Assembly (NCBI RefSeq): GCF_003814745.1 | Contig: NZ_RKRD01000001.1 | Span: 1,426,001 to 1,490,000 of the forward strand | Length of the DNA stretch: 64,000 nucleotides | Direction of reading: 5' to 3' | Origin: Hydrogenoanaerobacterium saccharovorans | Lineage (GTDB): Bacteria > Bacillota > Clostridia > Oscillospirales > Ruminococcaceae | Shown: positions 35,748 through 44,725 of the stretch, piece after piece | Layout of the letters: each line of letters opens with the position of its first letter | How positions within the stretch are numbered: position 1 is the stretch's first letter | Translations under genes and position numbers: made by a program | Notes under the pieces: generated by a model | Database searches by the model: none | What the model saw: only the letters and a program-made list of their open reading frames with translations | What the model was told of the DNA's origin: nothing

Positions 35748-36155
35748 TTAATGGCATCCACCGCAAGAACCACAGCTTCCACTACACTCATGGGTTGCTT
35801 CTTCTACTGTAAAAGGGTCTTCTCCGTTTATACTTGCTGTAAGAATTTGATTGATGAAATTCATCATATTATCTACAGCTTTTTTTGTGGCATTAAATTC
35901 TATCATTGTGGGGTTTTTCATTACTGTATCATAAAGCTCTTTCAGCTCTTTATCAAGTGCTTCAAGTTTTTCTTGATCAGGCTCTTGAGAGCTAACAGCA
36001 TTACTCATATCCATTCTTTTGAGATTAAATTTGCCGATAAGGTCTTGAAGTCCAGCGTCGCTATCTGCTTTTTCTTTTGCGGCGGTAAACAGTTTGTAGT
36101 TGTCATCCTCCTGAATTGCTTTACCTAGTTCTCTTGTTAACTTAATAACATCCAT
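35748..36155 (-). CDS. YlbF/YmcA-family protein with Cys-rich tail
   Basis: A 135-residue helical protein of the YlbF/YmcA (RicF/RicA) family (TRELGKAIQEDDNYKLF, then two long helices). It ends in ECSGSCGSCGGCH, with four Cys. In B. subtilis, RicA, RicF and RicT form a complex with iron-sulfur clusters that affects RNase Y, and ymcA lies beside miaB as here. The tail probably binds a metal or cluster. It is a separate gene between miaB and mutS. Confidence 0.88.
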   Translation of the reverse strand: MDVIKLTRELGKAIQEDDNYKLFTAAKEKADSDAGLQDLIGKFNLKRMDMSNAVSSQEPDQEKLEALDKELKELYDTVMKNPTMIEFNATKKAVDNMMNFINQILTASINGEDPFTVEEATHECSGSCGSCGGCH

Positions 36156-36245
36156 ATTGATTCCTTTCCTCCGCGCGCAGTATTAAAATTTATTTTATTC
36201 CGCTCTTGTCCCGCGCGGTGACAGATGCGGTTGTTTGCCACTGTG

Positions 36246-37667
36246 TTAATCTGCAATTTCGCCGAGCACAGCCCAGCTAAGTGCTTTTGTAATGTGAACA
36301 TTTACAAATTTGCCAATCCATTCTTCCTCTGCCTTAAAATCAACCACTGCGTTACTATCAGTACGCCCTGTAAGGTATCCTTTGCCCAATTTTGCAACCC
36401 CATCTGCCAGTACGCGAAGGGTTTTGCCCACAAGTGCTGCATTATGGCGGCTGCCAACTTCAGTTTGCGCTGATTGCAGCTCTTTAAACCAATGCGATTT
36501 TTCTTTATCAGTTACAGGGTCATCCATTTCGGCAGCTTTTGTACCCTTTCGCTTCGAATAGATAAATGTAAACAAAGCATCGTATTCAACCTGTTTGATT
36601 AGATCAATGGTTTGCAATAAATCTTCATGAGTTTCAGATGGAAACCCTACAATGATATCACTGGTAAAAGTTATATCGGGCATTTTTGCCTTTGCGTAAC
36701 GTACCAGTTCTAAATACTGTTCACGTGTGTAATGGCGATTCATAAGCTTTAAAATACGGTTGCTGCCGCTTTGTACCGGCAAATGGATATGCCTGCATAC
36801 CTTTTCACACTGTGCAATTGTATCAATTAATTCATGGGTACAATCTTTTGGATGACTTGTCATAAAACGAATACGAAAGTCACCTTCTATATCGTTTATC
36901 ATGCGCAAAAGTTTAGAAAAAGATACTTCTCCTTCCAATCCTTTGCCGTAAGAATTCACATTCTGACCTAGAAGGGTAATTTCTTTGTATCCTTGATGAA
37001 CCAATTCACGTGCTTCTGCAACAATTTGTTCAGGGCGGCGGCTGTGTTCTCTGCCGCGAACATACGGCACAATGCAGTAAGTGCAAAAATTATCGCATCC
37101 ATACATAATTTGAATCCATGCCTTAAATCTTCCATCCCGACGAATAGGCAAACCTTCTGCAATAACATTGTCGCTATCTTCTACACAAAATACACGCTGT
37201 TTCTGGGTAAGTGCCTCATAAAGTAACTGGGGGAATTTATGCAGGGCATGGGTGCCAAATACAAGGTCAACATGCGGATAGCTTTTTTTAATTTTCTCTG
37301 CCACATGTTTCTGCTGCATCATACAGCCGCACAGCCCAATAATCATTTCTTTACGGTTACGTTTATTATGTTGCAATTCACCAACATTGCCGAACACCCT
37401 ATCTTCTGCACCTTTACGAATAGCGCATGTATTATAAAGGATAAAATCAGCATCATCGGTAATATCGGTAAAACCGTATCCCATTTCCGCTAACATACCT
37501 TTTATTTTTTCGCCATCGCTGACATTTGCCTGACAGCCAAAAGAATGCACATGCGCCATAGGAGGATGCGGATAACGATGCTGCAAAATGTTTTTCACTT
37601 TCGCCATATATTCGTATTGATATTGCAGATCTTCTGCTGTCATTTCGACGTGTTTCTTATTAGACAA
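36246..37667 (-). CDS. miaB: tRNA-2-methylthio-N6-dimethylallyladenosine synthase MiaB
   Basis: A 473-residue radical-SAM methylthiotransferase. The auxiliary cluster Cys are in SFGCQANVSDGE, YNTCAIRKGAEDRV and GLCGCMMQQ; the radical-SAM triad is in YGCDNFCTYCIVPYVRGRE; a TRAM domain closes the protein. It acts on tRNA already prenylated by MiaA. The start is TTG at 37667 after GGGAGG. First gene of the block, with its own promoter. Confidence 0.96.
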   Translation of the reverse strand: MSNKKHVEMTAEDLQYQYEYMAKVKNILQHRYPHPPMAHVHSFGCQANVSDGEKIKGMLAEMGYGFTDITDDADFILYNTCAIRKGAEDRVFGNVGELQHNKRNRKEMIIGLCGCMMQQKHVAEKIKKSYPHVDLVFGTHALHKFPQLLYEALTQKQRVFCVEDSDNVIAEGLPIRRDGRFKAWIQIMYGCDNFCTYCIVPYVRGREHSRRPEQIVAEARELVHQGYKEITLLGQNVNSYGKGLEGEVSFSKLLRMINDIEGDFRIRFMTSHPKDCTHELIDTIAQCEKVCRHIHLPVQSGSNRILKLMNRHYTREQYLELVRYAKAKMPDITFTSDIIVGFPSETHEDLLQTIDLIKQVEYDALFTFIYSKRKGTKAAEMDDPVTDKEKSHWFKELQSAQTEVGSRHNAALVGKTLRVLADGVAKLGKGYLTGRTDSNAVVDFKAEEEWIGKFVNVHITKALSWAVLGEIAD

Positions 37668-37702
37668 AGCATATCCTCCCGAATGATAAGATGTATCATC
37701 AA

Positions 37703-37731
37703 ATTATAGCATTTTTAACCCATTTGTTCAA
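37703..37731 (-). promoter_or_regulatory. promoter of the miaB-mutSL-hfq block
   Basis: TTGAAC (37731-37726), 17 bases, TATAAT (37708-37703) on the minus strand, about 35 bases before the miaB start. It could serve much of the tightly packed downstream genes. Confidence 0.85.
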
Positions 37732-37744
37732 GAAGAAGTATAAT

Positions 37745-37785
37745 AAAAGGCTTATCACAGATATTATTCTGCAATAAGCCTTTTT
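37745..37785 (-). terminator. terminator after the flavodiiron protein gene
   Basis: On the minus strand AAAAGGCTTATTGCAGA pairs with TCTGTGATAAGCCTTTT with two imperfect positions and ends in TTTTAT. It insulates the next promoter (miaB). Confidence 0.82.
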
Positions 37786-37792
37786 GTTGCTT

Positions 37793-38995
37793 TTATATTG
37801 TTTTTGCAAATTCTCTGCCGATTTCAGTTGCTTTTTCAATGTCTGATTCAGAAGGTACAAACTGGAACTTAAAACCTTCTTCGTAAACTTTCAATTTTAA
37901 CCCCTGCATCCTTGCAATAATGTTAGGCACAGCCTCTCCGCTCCATCCGTAAGATCCGAAAGCCAAGGCAGGTTTCTTTTTATTATTGATGGCATCCACA
38001 TGGCTTAATAAGTTCCACACAGGTGCAACGGCATCTGCATTAATGGTTGGGCTGCCGATTGCAAATGCATCTGAGCTGTTCAGTGCAGATTGAAGCTCTG
38101 CCATATTGTGGTTGTTTATATCATAAATAGTGACATTTGCGTCAGGAATAACTTCGTTAATTCCCGTCTTAATCGCTTCTGCTGCTAATCCAGTATTTCC
38201 GTAAGCGGAGCAATAAAAAATAGGCACAGTTGTAACGGGATTTTTGCGAGGTTGGCTCCATTCATTGTACATTTTTCTTGTATAATCTAAACGGCAGCCT
38301 TTGGTGAGAATAGGGCCGTGGCTGTTGCAAACATATTCAATATCCAAATCTTTGATTTTGTTTAATCCGTTTTGTACATAAGTAGGGAACGGACCAAAAA
38401 TCCCTTTATAGTAATACTGAAATGCATCTTCATATTTTGCAGGATAAGCTATATTATAATCGAAATCATGAGGCTCGCAATAATGGCACCCCAGAAAATC
38501 GCACGAGAACAAAGTTTTTTCTTGTTCACACCAAGTAAACATAGAATCTGGCCAATGCAAAAACGGCGCAGAAATAAACTTCAGTTCTTTTCCTCCAAGG
38601 TCAAGAGTATCACCATCTTTAACCACGCGAGCCTTAAAATCAGGTATATTGGTAATATTTTTTAAATAGATTGAACCTGCTTGTGAAGCAACAATCTCTG
38701 CATTGGGGCAATGTTTTGCAAGATTAGCCAAAGCGCCGGAATGATCAGGTTCACAATGATTTAAAATGATATAATCGATTTTTGAAGGATCGCATACTTC
38801 TTCAATGTTTTTTAGATACTGCTCCCAATAGGTAAGATGACAGGTATCTATTAAAGCTGTTTTTTCACTGCCCTTAATGATAAATGAGTTGTAAGTGGTA
38901 CCGTAATCGGTTGTCATAACAACATCAAAGATTCTCATGATAGGGTTTAAAATGCCTACTGAATAGATATTTTCGGTTACTTTTCGAGATGACAT
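37793..38995 (-). CDS. flavodiiron protein (A-type flavoprotein)
   Basis: A 400-residue soluble enzyme that reduces O2 or NO. The N-terminal metallo-beta-lactamase domain carries the diiron ligands in HCEPDHSG, SCDFLGCH and NSHGPI; the C-terminal flavodoxin domain (about 255-400) begins FYCSAYGNTGLAAEAI and binds FMN. The ATG at 38995 follows GGAGG at 8 bases; an in-frame start 10 codons earlier has no site. The rubredoxin gene upstream is the likely electron donor. Typical oxygen protection of strict anaerobes. Confidence 0.95.
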   Translation of the reverse strand: MSSRKVTENIYSVGILNPIMRIFDVVMTTDYGTTYNSFIIKGSEKTALIDTCHLTYWEQYLKNIEEVCDPSKIDYIILNHCEPDHSGALANLAKHCPNAEIVASQAGSIYLKNITNIPDFKARVVKDGDTLDLGGKELKFISAPFLHWPDSMFTWCEQEKTLFSCDFLGCHYCEPHDFDYNIAYPAKYEDAFQYYYKGIFGPFPTYVQNGLNKIKDLDIEYVCNSHGPILTKGCRLDYTRKMYNEWSQPRKNPVTTVPIFYCSAYGNTGLAAEAIKTGINEVIPDANVTIYDINNHNMAELQSALNSSDAFAIGSPTINADAVAPVWNLLSHVDAINNKKKPALAFGSYGWSGEAVPNIIARMQGLKLKVYEEGFKFQFVPSESDIEKATEIGREFAKTI

Positions 38996-39024
38996 AGCGT
39001 TTACCTCCATAGTGTTAAACTCCA

Positions 39025-39099
39025 TTTAGACACTGACAAATTGGGCTATGCGAAGCCGCAGCCTAGCCTGACTCAATTTCTCAGCGTCTGATGTCTAAA
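39025..39099. other. long nested hairpin between rubredoxin and flavodiiron genes
   Basis: Outer stem TTTAGACA (39025-39032) with TGTCTAAA (39092-39099); middle stem CTGACAAATTG (39033-39043) with CAATTTCTCAG (39074-39084), one mismatch; inner stem GGCTA/TAGCC and TGCG/CGCA. A seven-base bulge (39085-39091) lies on one side. It has no T tract and stands about 30 bases before the flavodiiron start, so it may form a 5' UTR structure. Confidence 0.75.
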
Positions 39100-39102
39100 C
39101 TT

Positions 39103-39133
39103 AAAAAGATTGAGGGGCGACTTGCCCCTCAAT
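39103..39133 (-). terminator. terminator after rubredoxin
   Basis: ATTGAGGGGC and GCCCCTCAAT form a perfect 10-bp stem with a five-base loop, followed by CTTTTT on the minus strand. Confidence 0.88.
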
Positions 39134-39141
39134 AAAAGAAT

Positions 39142-39300
39142 TTATGCTTTCTCAAACATATCTTTGCCTACGCCGCAAAGCGGACAAACCCAAGTTTCAG
39201 GAACATCTTCCCATTTTGTGCCTGGTGCTACACCGTTATCGGGATCGCCCTCTGCCTCATCATAAACATAACCACATACTGAGCAAACATATTTTTCCAT
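39142..39300 (-). CDS. rubredoxin
   Basis: A 52-residue protein, MEKYVCSVCGYVYDEAEGDP... ending VCPLCGVGKDMFEKA. The two CxxCG iron-binding knuckles (C6/C9 and C39/C42) and the aromatic core are complete. It carries single electrons, most likely to the flavodiiron protein encoded 150 bases downstream. GGGGGT lies 9 bases before the ATG at 39300. A terminator separates it from the next gene, so the two are transcribed separately at least in part. Confidence 0.97.
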   Translation of the reverse strand: MEKYVCSVCGYVYDEAEGDPDNGVAPGTKWEDVPETWVCPLCGVGKDMFEKA

Positions 39301-39340
39301 TGAGTTGTACCCCCTGTTATTGTTTTTATAGGATGTCTAT

Positions 39341-39369
39341 ATTATACCACTCAGGTATAGCTTTGTAAA
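39341..39369 (-). promoter_or_regulatory. promoter of the rubredoxin gene
   Basis: TTTACA (39369-39364), 17 bases, TATAAT (39346-39341), about 40 bases before the rubredoxin ATG. Confidence 0.85.
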
Positions 39370-39423
39370 TATAAAACTAGGACATCTCATTTTCAAACGC
39401 CTTATTTATAATAATACTAGAAA

Positions 39424-42255
39424 TTATTTGTTTTGCAATAGTTTTTTTAAATATTTACCGGTATAAGATCTTTCACATTTTATTATTTCTTCAGGAGTGC
39501 CGGTAAATATAACTTCACCGCCCTTATCACCGCCATCCGGCCCCAGATCAATAAGATAATCAGCTGTTTTTATCATGTCCAAATTATGTTCTATTAATAC
39601 AACAGAGTTGCCTGTCTCAACCAGCTTTTGGAGAACCTCAATTAACTTATGAACATCTGCTGTATGCAAACCGGTTGTAGGTTCGTCCAAAATATAAATT
39701 GTTTTTCCAGTAGGGCGTTTTGAAAGCTCTGTAGCAAGTTTTACCCGCTGTGCCTCACCACCCGATAGAGTTGTAGCAGGCTGACCGATTTTGATGTAAC
39801 CAAGCCCAACATCATAAAGCGTTTGCAATTTACGTTTAATTTTAGGCAGATTATCAAAAAACAGTAAGCCTTCCTCCACAGTCATCTCCAAAACATCGTA
39901 AATGGATTTGTCTTTGTATTTTACCTCAAGCGTTTCGCGGTTATAGCGTTTCCCTTTACATACCTCACAGGGAACAAAAACGTCTGGTAAAAAATGCATT
40001 TCAATTTGAATAATTCCGTCTCCTTCACATGCTTCACAGCGTCCCCCTTTTACATTAAAAGAGAATCTGCCTGAATTGTAACCGCGCATTTTTGCCGCAT
40101 TGGTGGATGAAAATAAATCACGGATATCGGTAAAGACGCCTGTATAAGTTGCAGGGTTAGAGCGTGGGGTTCTTCCGATTGGTGATTGATTGATATCTAT
40201 AACTTTGTCAAGGTTTTCAATCCCCAAAATATCATCATGTTTACCTGCACGAATACGTGACCCGTTAAGTGTAGAAGCCAGTTTTTTGTAAAGTATTTCG
40301 TTCACTAAAGAACTTTTCCCCGAGCCAGAAACACCTGTTACCACTGTAAAAGTACCCAAGGGGATTTTTACATCAACATTTTTGAGGTTATTTTCTTTAG
40401 CACCAATTACTTCTATCCAATTACCGTTGCCGCTGCGGCGAATTGAGGGAACAGGAATTTTTTTACGCCCGCTGAGATATTGCCCTGTAAGAGAATCATC
40501 ACATTTTTCAATATCGTCCAGTGAACCTGCACAAACAACTTTACCACCATGCACTCCCGCCCCCGGCCCTATATCAACAATGTAATCGGCATTGCGCATA
40601 GTATCCTCATCGTGTTCCACAACTATCAGCGTATTACCCAAGTCACGCAACCGTTTTAAAGTTGAAATCAGTTTATCGTTATCTTTTTGATGCAGTCCAA
40701 TACTTGGTTCATCCAGAATGTACAATACCCCCATCAAGCTCGAGCCAATTTGTGTAGCGAGACGGATGCGCTGGCTTTCGCCGCCGGACAGCGTACCGGC
40801 AGCACGGGATAATGTTAAGTATTCTAAACCTACGCTTTGTAAAAAGCCAAGACGTTCTCGAATCTCTTTCACTATTTGCGCCGCAATCATCTGTTCTCGT
40901 TCAGTAAGGTGCAATTTGTCTAGAAAATCGAGAGCCTTAACAACCGACATTTTACAAAAATCGCTGATGTTTATACCGCCAACCAATACTGCAAGGTAAA
41001 CATCTTTTAGCCGATCTCCATGACAATCGGGGCAGCACTCTGAACTCATGTATATAGCCAGTTCTGCTTTCATCCATTCACTGGTTGTAACCCGAAACCG
41101 ACGTTCTAAATTGTTAATTACACCTTCAAAATCTGTGGTGTATTCCCCTTGCATTGATCCAGCATCTCGGAAAATTTTAAATTTTTCACCGTTAGTACCG
41201 TAAAGCAATAAATTTTTACATTTCTGAGGTAAGTCTTTAAAGGGTGTATCCAGCGAAAACCCATAATGATTTGCAAGACCTTCGTAATAACTTTGCGCCA
41301 TACCACCCTCAGCATAATACCATCCGCTTGCTTTTATTGCACCCTCTCGGACAGAAAGCTTTTTATTTGGTACAACAAGATCTGGATCCACCTTCATAAA
41401 AGTACCGAGGCCGGTACATTTTTCGCACGCGCCCTGAGGATTATTAAACGAAAACATTCTCGGGGCAAGTTCTTCAATGCTGATATTATGATCGGGGCAA
41501 GCGTAGTTTTGCGAAAACATAATTTCTTCTCCGCCAATTACGTCAATTACAGCAAGTCCGCCAGAAAGCCCCACCGCTGTTTCCAACGAATCGGAGAGGC
41601 GTGATTTAATATCGGCTTTTACGACTAGCCTGTCCACAACAATTTCAATAGAATGTTTTTTGTTCTTTTCAAGTTTGATTTCCTCGGTAAGGTCATAGAT
41701 ATTCCCATCAACACGCACTCTTGCATATCCTGACCGTTTAGCAGCTTCAAATTCCTTTACATGTTCACCCTTGCGCCCGCGTACAACTGGTGCAAGAACC
41801 TGAATTTTGGTACCGGTTTGCAATGACAATATTTGATCTACCATTTGGTCAACTGTTTGCTGTTGAATTGGTCTGCCGCAAATTGGGCAGTGCGGAATGC
41901 CAATGCGTGCATACAACAAACGAAGATAGTCGTAAATTTCGGTGACTGTCCCCACCGTGGAACGCGGGTTTTTCGATGTAGTTTTTTGATCGATTGAGAT
42001 AGCAGGTGAAAGTCCTTCAATTGAATCAACATCGGGTTTTTCCATCTGCCCTAAAAACTGGCGAGCATAGCTTGACAGACTTTCTACATAGCGGCGCTGA
42101 CCGTCGGCATAGATTGTGTCAAAAGCTAATGAGCTTTTCCCCGACCCTGAAAGCCCTGTAAAGACCACAAACTTGTCACGTGGAATTTCCAGACTAATAT
42201 TTTTCAGGTTATGCTCGCGAGCCCCTTTTATAATAAGTTTATCATTAATCGGCAA
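39424..42255 (-). CDS. uvrA: excinuclease ABC subunit A
   Basis: A 943-residue damage-recognition ATPase. Walker A motifs are GLSGSGKSS and GVSGSGKSS, signatures TLSGGESQRI and TLSGGEAQRV, with zinc-binding Cys clusters (CPICGRP, CPDCHGDR, CEACEGDG, CEVCKGKR). Start TTG at 42255 (8 bases after GGAGG) gives the usual start PINDKLIIKGAREHNLKNI; an extension of five codons would cover the ribosome site. Downstream of uvrB in one operon. Confidence 0.97.
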   Translation of the reverse strand: MPINDKLIIKGAREHNLKNISLEIPRDKFVVFTGLSGSGKSSLAFDTIYADGQRRYVESLSSYARQFLGQMEKPDVDSIEGLSPAISIDQKTTSKNPRSTVGTVTEIYDYLRLLYARIGIPHCPICGRPIQQQTVDQMVDQILSLQTGTKIQVLAPVVRGRKGEHVKEFEAAKRSGYARVRVDGNIYDLTEEIKLEKNKKHSIEIVVDRLVVKADIKSRLSDSLETAVGLSGGLAVIDVIGGEEIMFSQNYACPDHNISIEELAPRMFSFNNPQGACEKCTGLGTFMKVDPDLVVPNKKLSVREGAIKASGWYYAEGGMAQSYYEGLANHYGFSLDTPFKDLPQKCKNLLLYGTNGEKFKIFRDAGSMQGEYTTDFEGVINNLERRFRVTTSEWMKAELAIYMSSECCPDCHGDRLKDVYLAVLVGGINISDFCKMSVVKALDFLDKLHLTEREQMIAAQIVKEIRERLGFLQSVGLEYLTLSRAAGTLSGGESQRIRLATQIGSSLMGVLYILDEPSIGLHQKDNDKLISTLKRLRDLGNTLIVVEHDEDTMRNADYIVDIGPGAGVHGGKVVCAGSLDDIEKCDDSLTGQYLSGRKKIPVPSIRRSGNGNWIEVIGAKENNLKNVDVKIPLGTFTVVTGVSGSGKSSLVNEILYKKLASTLNGSRIRAGKHDDILGIENLDKVIDINQSPIGRTPRSNPATYTGVFTDIRDLFSSTNAAKMRGYNSGRFSFNVKGGRCEACEGDGIIQIEMHFLPDVFVPCEVCKGKRYNRETLEVKYKDKSIYDVLEMTVEEGLLFFDNLPKIKRKLQTLYDVGLGYIKIGQPATTLSGGEAQRVKLATELSKRPTGKTIYILDEPTTGLHTADVHKLIEVLQKLVETGNSVVLIEHNLDMIKTADYLIDLGPDGGDKGGEVIFTGTPEEIIKCERSYTGKYLKKLLQNK

Positions 42256-42346
42256 AATATCTTCCTCCAAACAATGTTATGCTACATAATGGTCATTGCA
42301 AGTGCTGGTTTTATTGGGGGACAATCATCAGCACCCAATTGCAATG

Positions 42347-44323
42347 CTATATTTTTTGCTGCTCTTTTAGCTTTTTAATCTTATCACGCAGGTAAGCTGC
42401 ATGCTCGAATTCCAATATTTTAGCAGCATTTTTCATTTCTGCAGTTAATTTTGCAATCAATGCCTCTCGTTCTTTAAAACTTAACCTCTTCGTTGATTTC
42501 GTTTTATTGTTTGTAGAATCCCTTGAAGAAATTTCAAGAATGTCACGTACATCTTTAACAATTGTCTGGGGGGTAATCCCATGATCCTTATTATGCTGTA
42601 TTTGAAGCTTACGTCGACGTTCCGTCTCTGTAATCGCCCGTTCCATTGAGTTTGTAACGGAATCGGCATACATGATAACCATGCCTTCGGCGTTACGTGC
42701 AGCACGCCCGATTGTTTGTATTAAAGAGGTTTCAGAACGTAAAAATCCTTCTTTATCTGCATCTAAGATTGCAACCAATGAAACCTCAGGTATATCAAGG
42801 CCTTCTCTTAGCAGATTAATACCCACCAGTACATCAAACTCGCCAAGCCTAAGGTCTCTGATAATTTCCATACGTTCAATGGTATCAATATCATGGTGCA
42901 TATATCTAATTTTAATACCCATTCCTTCAAAGTAGGTGGTTAAGTCCTCTGCCATTTTTTTAGTAAGTGTGGTTACCAACACACGTTCTTTTTTTGCAAT
43001 ACGCATATTAATTTCAGATAGAAGATCATCAATCTGCCCTTCGACAGGCTTGACTATAATTTCGGGGTCAACCAAACCGGTTGGCCGAATGATTTGTTCT
43101 ACCGTTTGCACACAATGCTCTTTCTCGAACGGTCCTGGAGTAGCACTAACATAAACAGCCTGATTAATCTTTCCATAAAATTCATCAAAATTAAGAGGCC
43201 GATTATCAAAAGCAGACGGCAAACGGAAACCATAGTCAACAAGGTTCTTTTTACGTGCATAATCGCCGCCATGCATACCACGTACTTGAGGCAGCGTAAC
43301 ATGCGACTCATCTACAAAAAGAAGAAAATCATTGGGGAAGTAATCAATTAATGTAGTGGGCATACTACCCGCAGCTCTACCAGAAAGTACGCGCGAATAG
43401 TTTTCTATCCCTTTACAGAAACCAATTTCGTTTAACATTTCTATATCATAGTTTGTGCGCTCTGCAATGCGTTGTGCTTCAATAAATTTACCTTTTCCGG
43501 TAAAGTAACGAACTCGCTCATCGCATTCAGTTTGTAATTCGTGAATCGATTTTTCCATACGTTCACGCGGAATAATATAGTGACTGGCAGGATAAATGAC
43601 TGCACTTTTCACATTTGTTTTCACTTCGCCTGTAAGCGTATTTATTTCACTTATTCGTTCAATTTCATCCCCAAAGAACTCTACGCGAACCGCAGTATCG
43701 CCGGAGTAAGTTGGGAATATCTCGACAACATCACCGCGAACACGAAACTTGTTACGAATAAAATTAATATCGTTGCGCTCATATTGAATTTCAACAAGTT
43801 TTGAGATTAATTCGTCACGATCTTTTGTCTGCCCCAAACGCAAAGAAATAACCATATTTTTATAATCAATAGGGTCACCCAAACTATAAATACACGATAC
43901 GCTTGACACTACGATAACATCTCGCCGCTCTCCTAAAGCGGCAGTAGCAGAGTGACGCAGGCGCTCAATCTCATCGTTGATTGCACTGTCTTTTTCGATA
44001 TAAGTATCGGTGCCTGCAATATAAGCTTCAGGCTGATAATAATCGTAATAACTGACAAAATATTCTACAGCATTATTGGGGAAAAATTCTTTAAACTCAC
44101 TGCATAACTGTGCTGCCAATGTTTTGTTGTGTGCAAGAATTAAGGTAGGTTTATTTACCTGCGCAATTACATTTGCCATGGTAAATGTTTTGCCTGAACC
44201 TGTAACACCCAAAAGCGATTGTTCATGTGCCCCTGCATTAATCCCTTCTACCAATTTTTTAATTGCTTGAGGCTGGTCACCTGTTGGTTTATATGGCGAG
44301 ACCAACTCAAATTTATCAGGCAA
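42347..44323 (-). CDS. uvrB: excinuclease ABC subunit B
   Basis: A 658-residue helicase-like nuclease subunit. P-loop GVTGSGKTFTMANVI, damage-probing hairpin YYDYYQPEAYIAGTDTYIEKD, DESH box LLFVDESHVT, motif VI QTIGRAARN, and the C-terminal UVR domain EFEHAAYLRDKIKKL that meets UvrC. Start TTG at 44323 after AAGGAGGT. First gene of uvrB-uvrA, expected to be in the SOS regulon given the box in front. Confidence 0.97.
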   Translation of the reverse strand: MPDKFELVSPYKPTGDQPQAIKKLVEGINAGAHEQSLLGVTGSGKTFTMANVIAQVNKPTLILAHNKTLAAQLCSEFKEFFPNNAVEYFVSYYDYYQPEAYIAGTDTYIEKDSAINDEIERLRHSATAALGERRDVIVVSSVSCIYSLGDPIDYKNMVISLRLGQTKDRDELISKLVEIQYERNDINFIRNKFRVRGDVVEIFPTYSGDTAVRVEFFGDEIERISEINTLTGEVKTNVKSAVIYPASHYIIPRERMEKSIHELQTECDERVRYFTGKGKFIEAQRIAERTNYDIEMLNEIGFCKGIENYSRVLSGRAAGSMPTTLIDYFPNDFLLFVDESHVTLPQVRGMHGGDYARKKNLVDYGFRLPSAFDNRPLNFDEFYGKINQAVYVSATPGPFEKEHCVQTVEQIIRPTGLVDPEIIVKPVEGQIDDLLSEINMRIAKKERVLVTTLTKKMAEDLTTYFEGMGIKIRYMHHDIDTIERMEIIRDLRLGEFDVLVGINLLREGLDIPEVSLVAILDADKEGFLRSETSLIQTIGRAARNAEGMVIMYADSVTNSMERAITETERRRKLQIQHNKDHGITPQTIVKDVRDILEISSRDSTNNKTKSTKRLSFKEREALIAKLTAEMKNAAKILEFEHAAYLRDKIKKLKEQQKI

Positions 44324-44453
44324 ATTTGCTACCTCCTTAAATTTTTTAAGCTTACTTTACGGCAATTACCGTAGCAATATAATGTTATCACATTCCAGTT
44401 TCATGTCAATGGAACTTAACTATTTGATTTTTGCATTTATATAACTGTTGATT

Positions 44454-44487
44454 ACTTATCATCAGAACAAATGTTCTGATGATAAGT
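44454..44487. promoter_or_regulatory. LexA (SOS) operator with long palindrome before uvrB
   Basis: Two perfect 16-bp arms (44454-44469 and 44472-44487) flank AA. The core GAACAAATGTTC (44465-44476) is the Gram-positive LexA form GAAC-N4-GTTC. It overlaps the -10 box and the transcription start of the uvrB promoter, as expected for a repressor site. Confidence 0.85.
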
Positions 44488-44513
44488 ATACCACTTTAGA
44501 AAAATAGAGTCAA
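44485..44513 (-). promoter_or_regulatory. uvrB-uvrA promoter
   Basis: TTGACT (44513-44508), 17 bases, TATACT (44490-44485) on the minus strand. The long palindrome overlaps the -10 box and start point. The leader to the uvrB start is about 155 bases. Confidence 0.88.
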
Positions 44514-44558
44514 GCATGCATGTAGATAATGTAAAACCGTACTATAAACTAAATAGAC

Positions 44559-44590
44559 AAAAAAGCACGCAGCTGCAGCTACGTGCTTTT
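44559..44590 (-). terminator. final terminator of the B12-controlled RNA
   Basis: AAAAGCACGTAGC and GCTGCGTGCTTTT form a 13-bp stem (one G-U) with a TGCA loop and a T run on the minus strand. It shields the uvrB promoter from upstream transcription. Confidence 0.88.
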
Positions 44591-44725
44591 GTAAGAAGAT
44601 TTGAAAACCTATATTGGTATCTGTCATCGATACACTGTTCAGCGGTTTTCAAACAAAGGCTTACCGACAATTATTATGCAAACTTTTTTAAATCATACGA
44701 TGCTGTTTATATCAATATACAAAGG

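Noticed and set aside
39424..39440. Terminator directly after uvrA
   Set aside because: Only A+T-rich sequence without a stable stem follows the stop codon; transcription may run toward the rubredoxin promoter.
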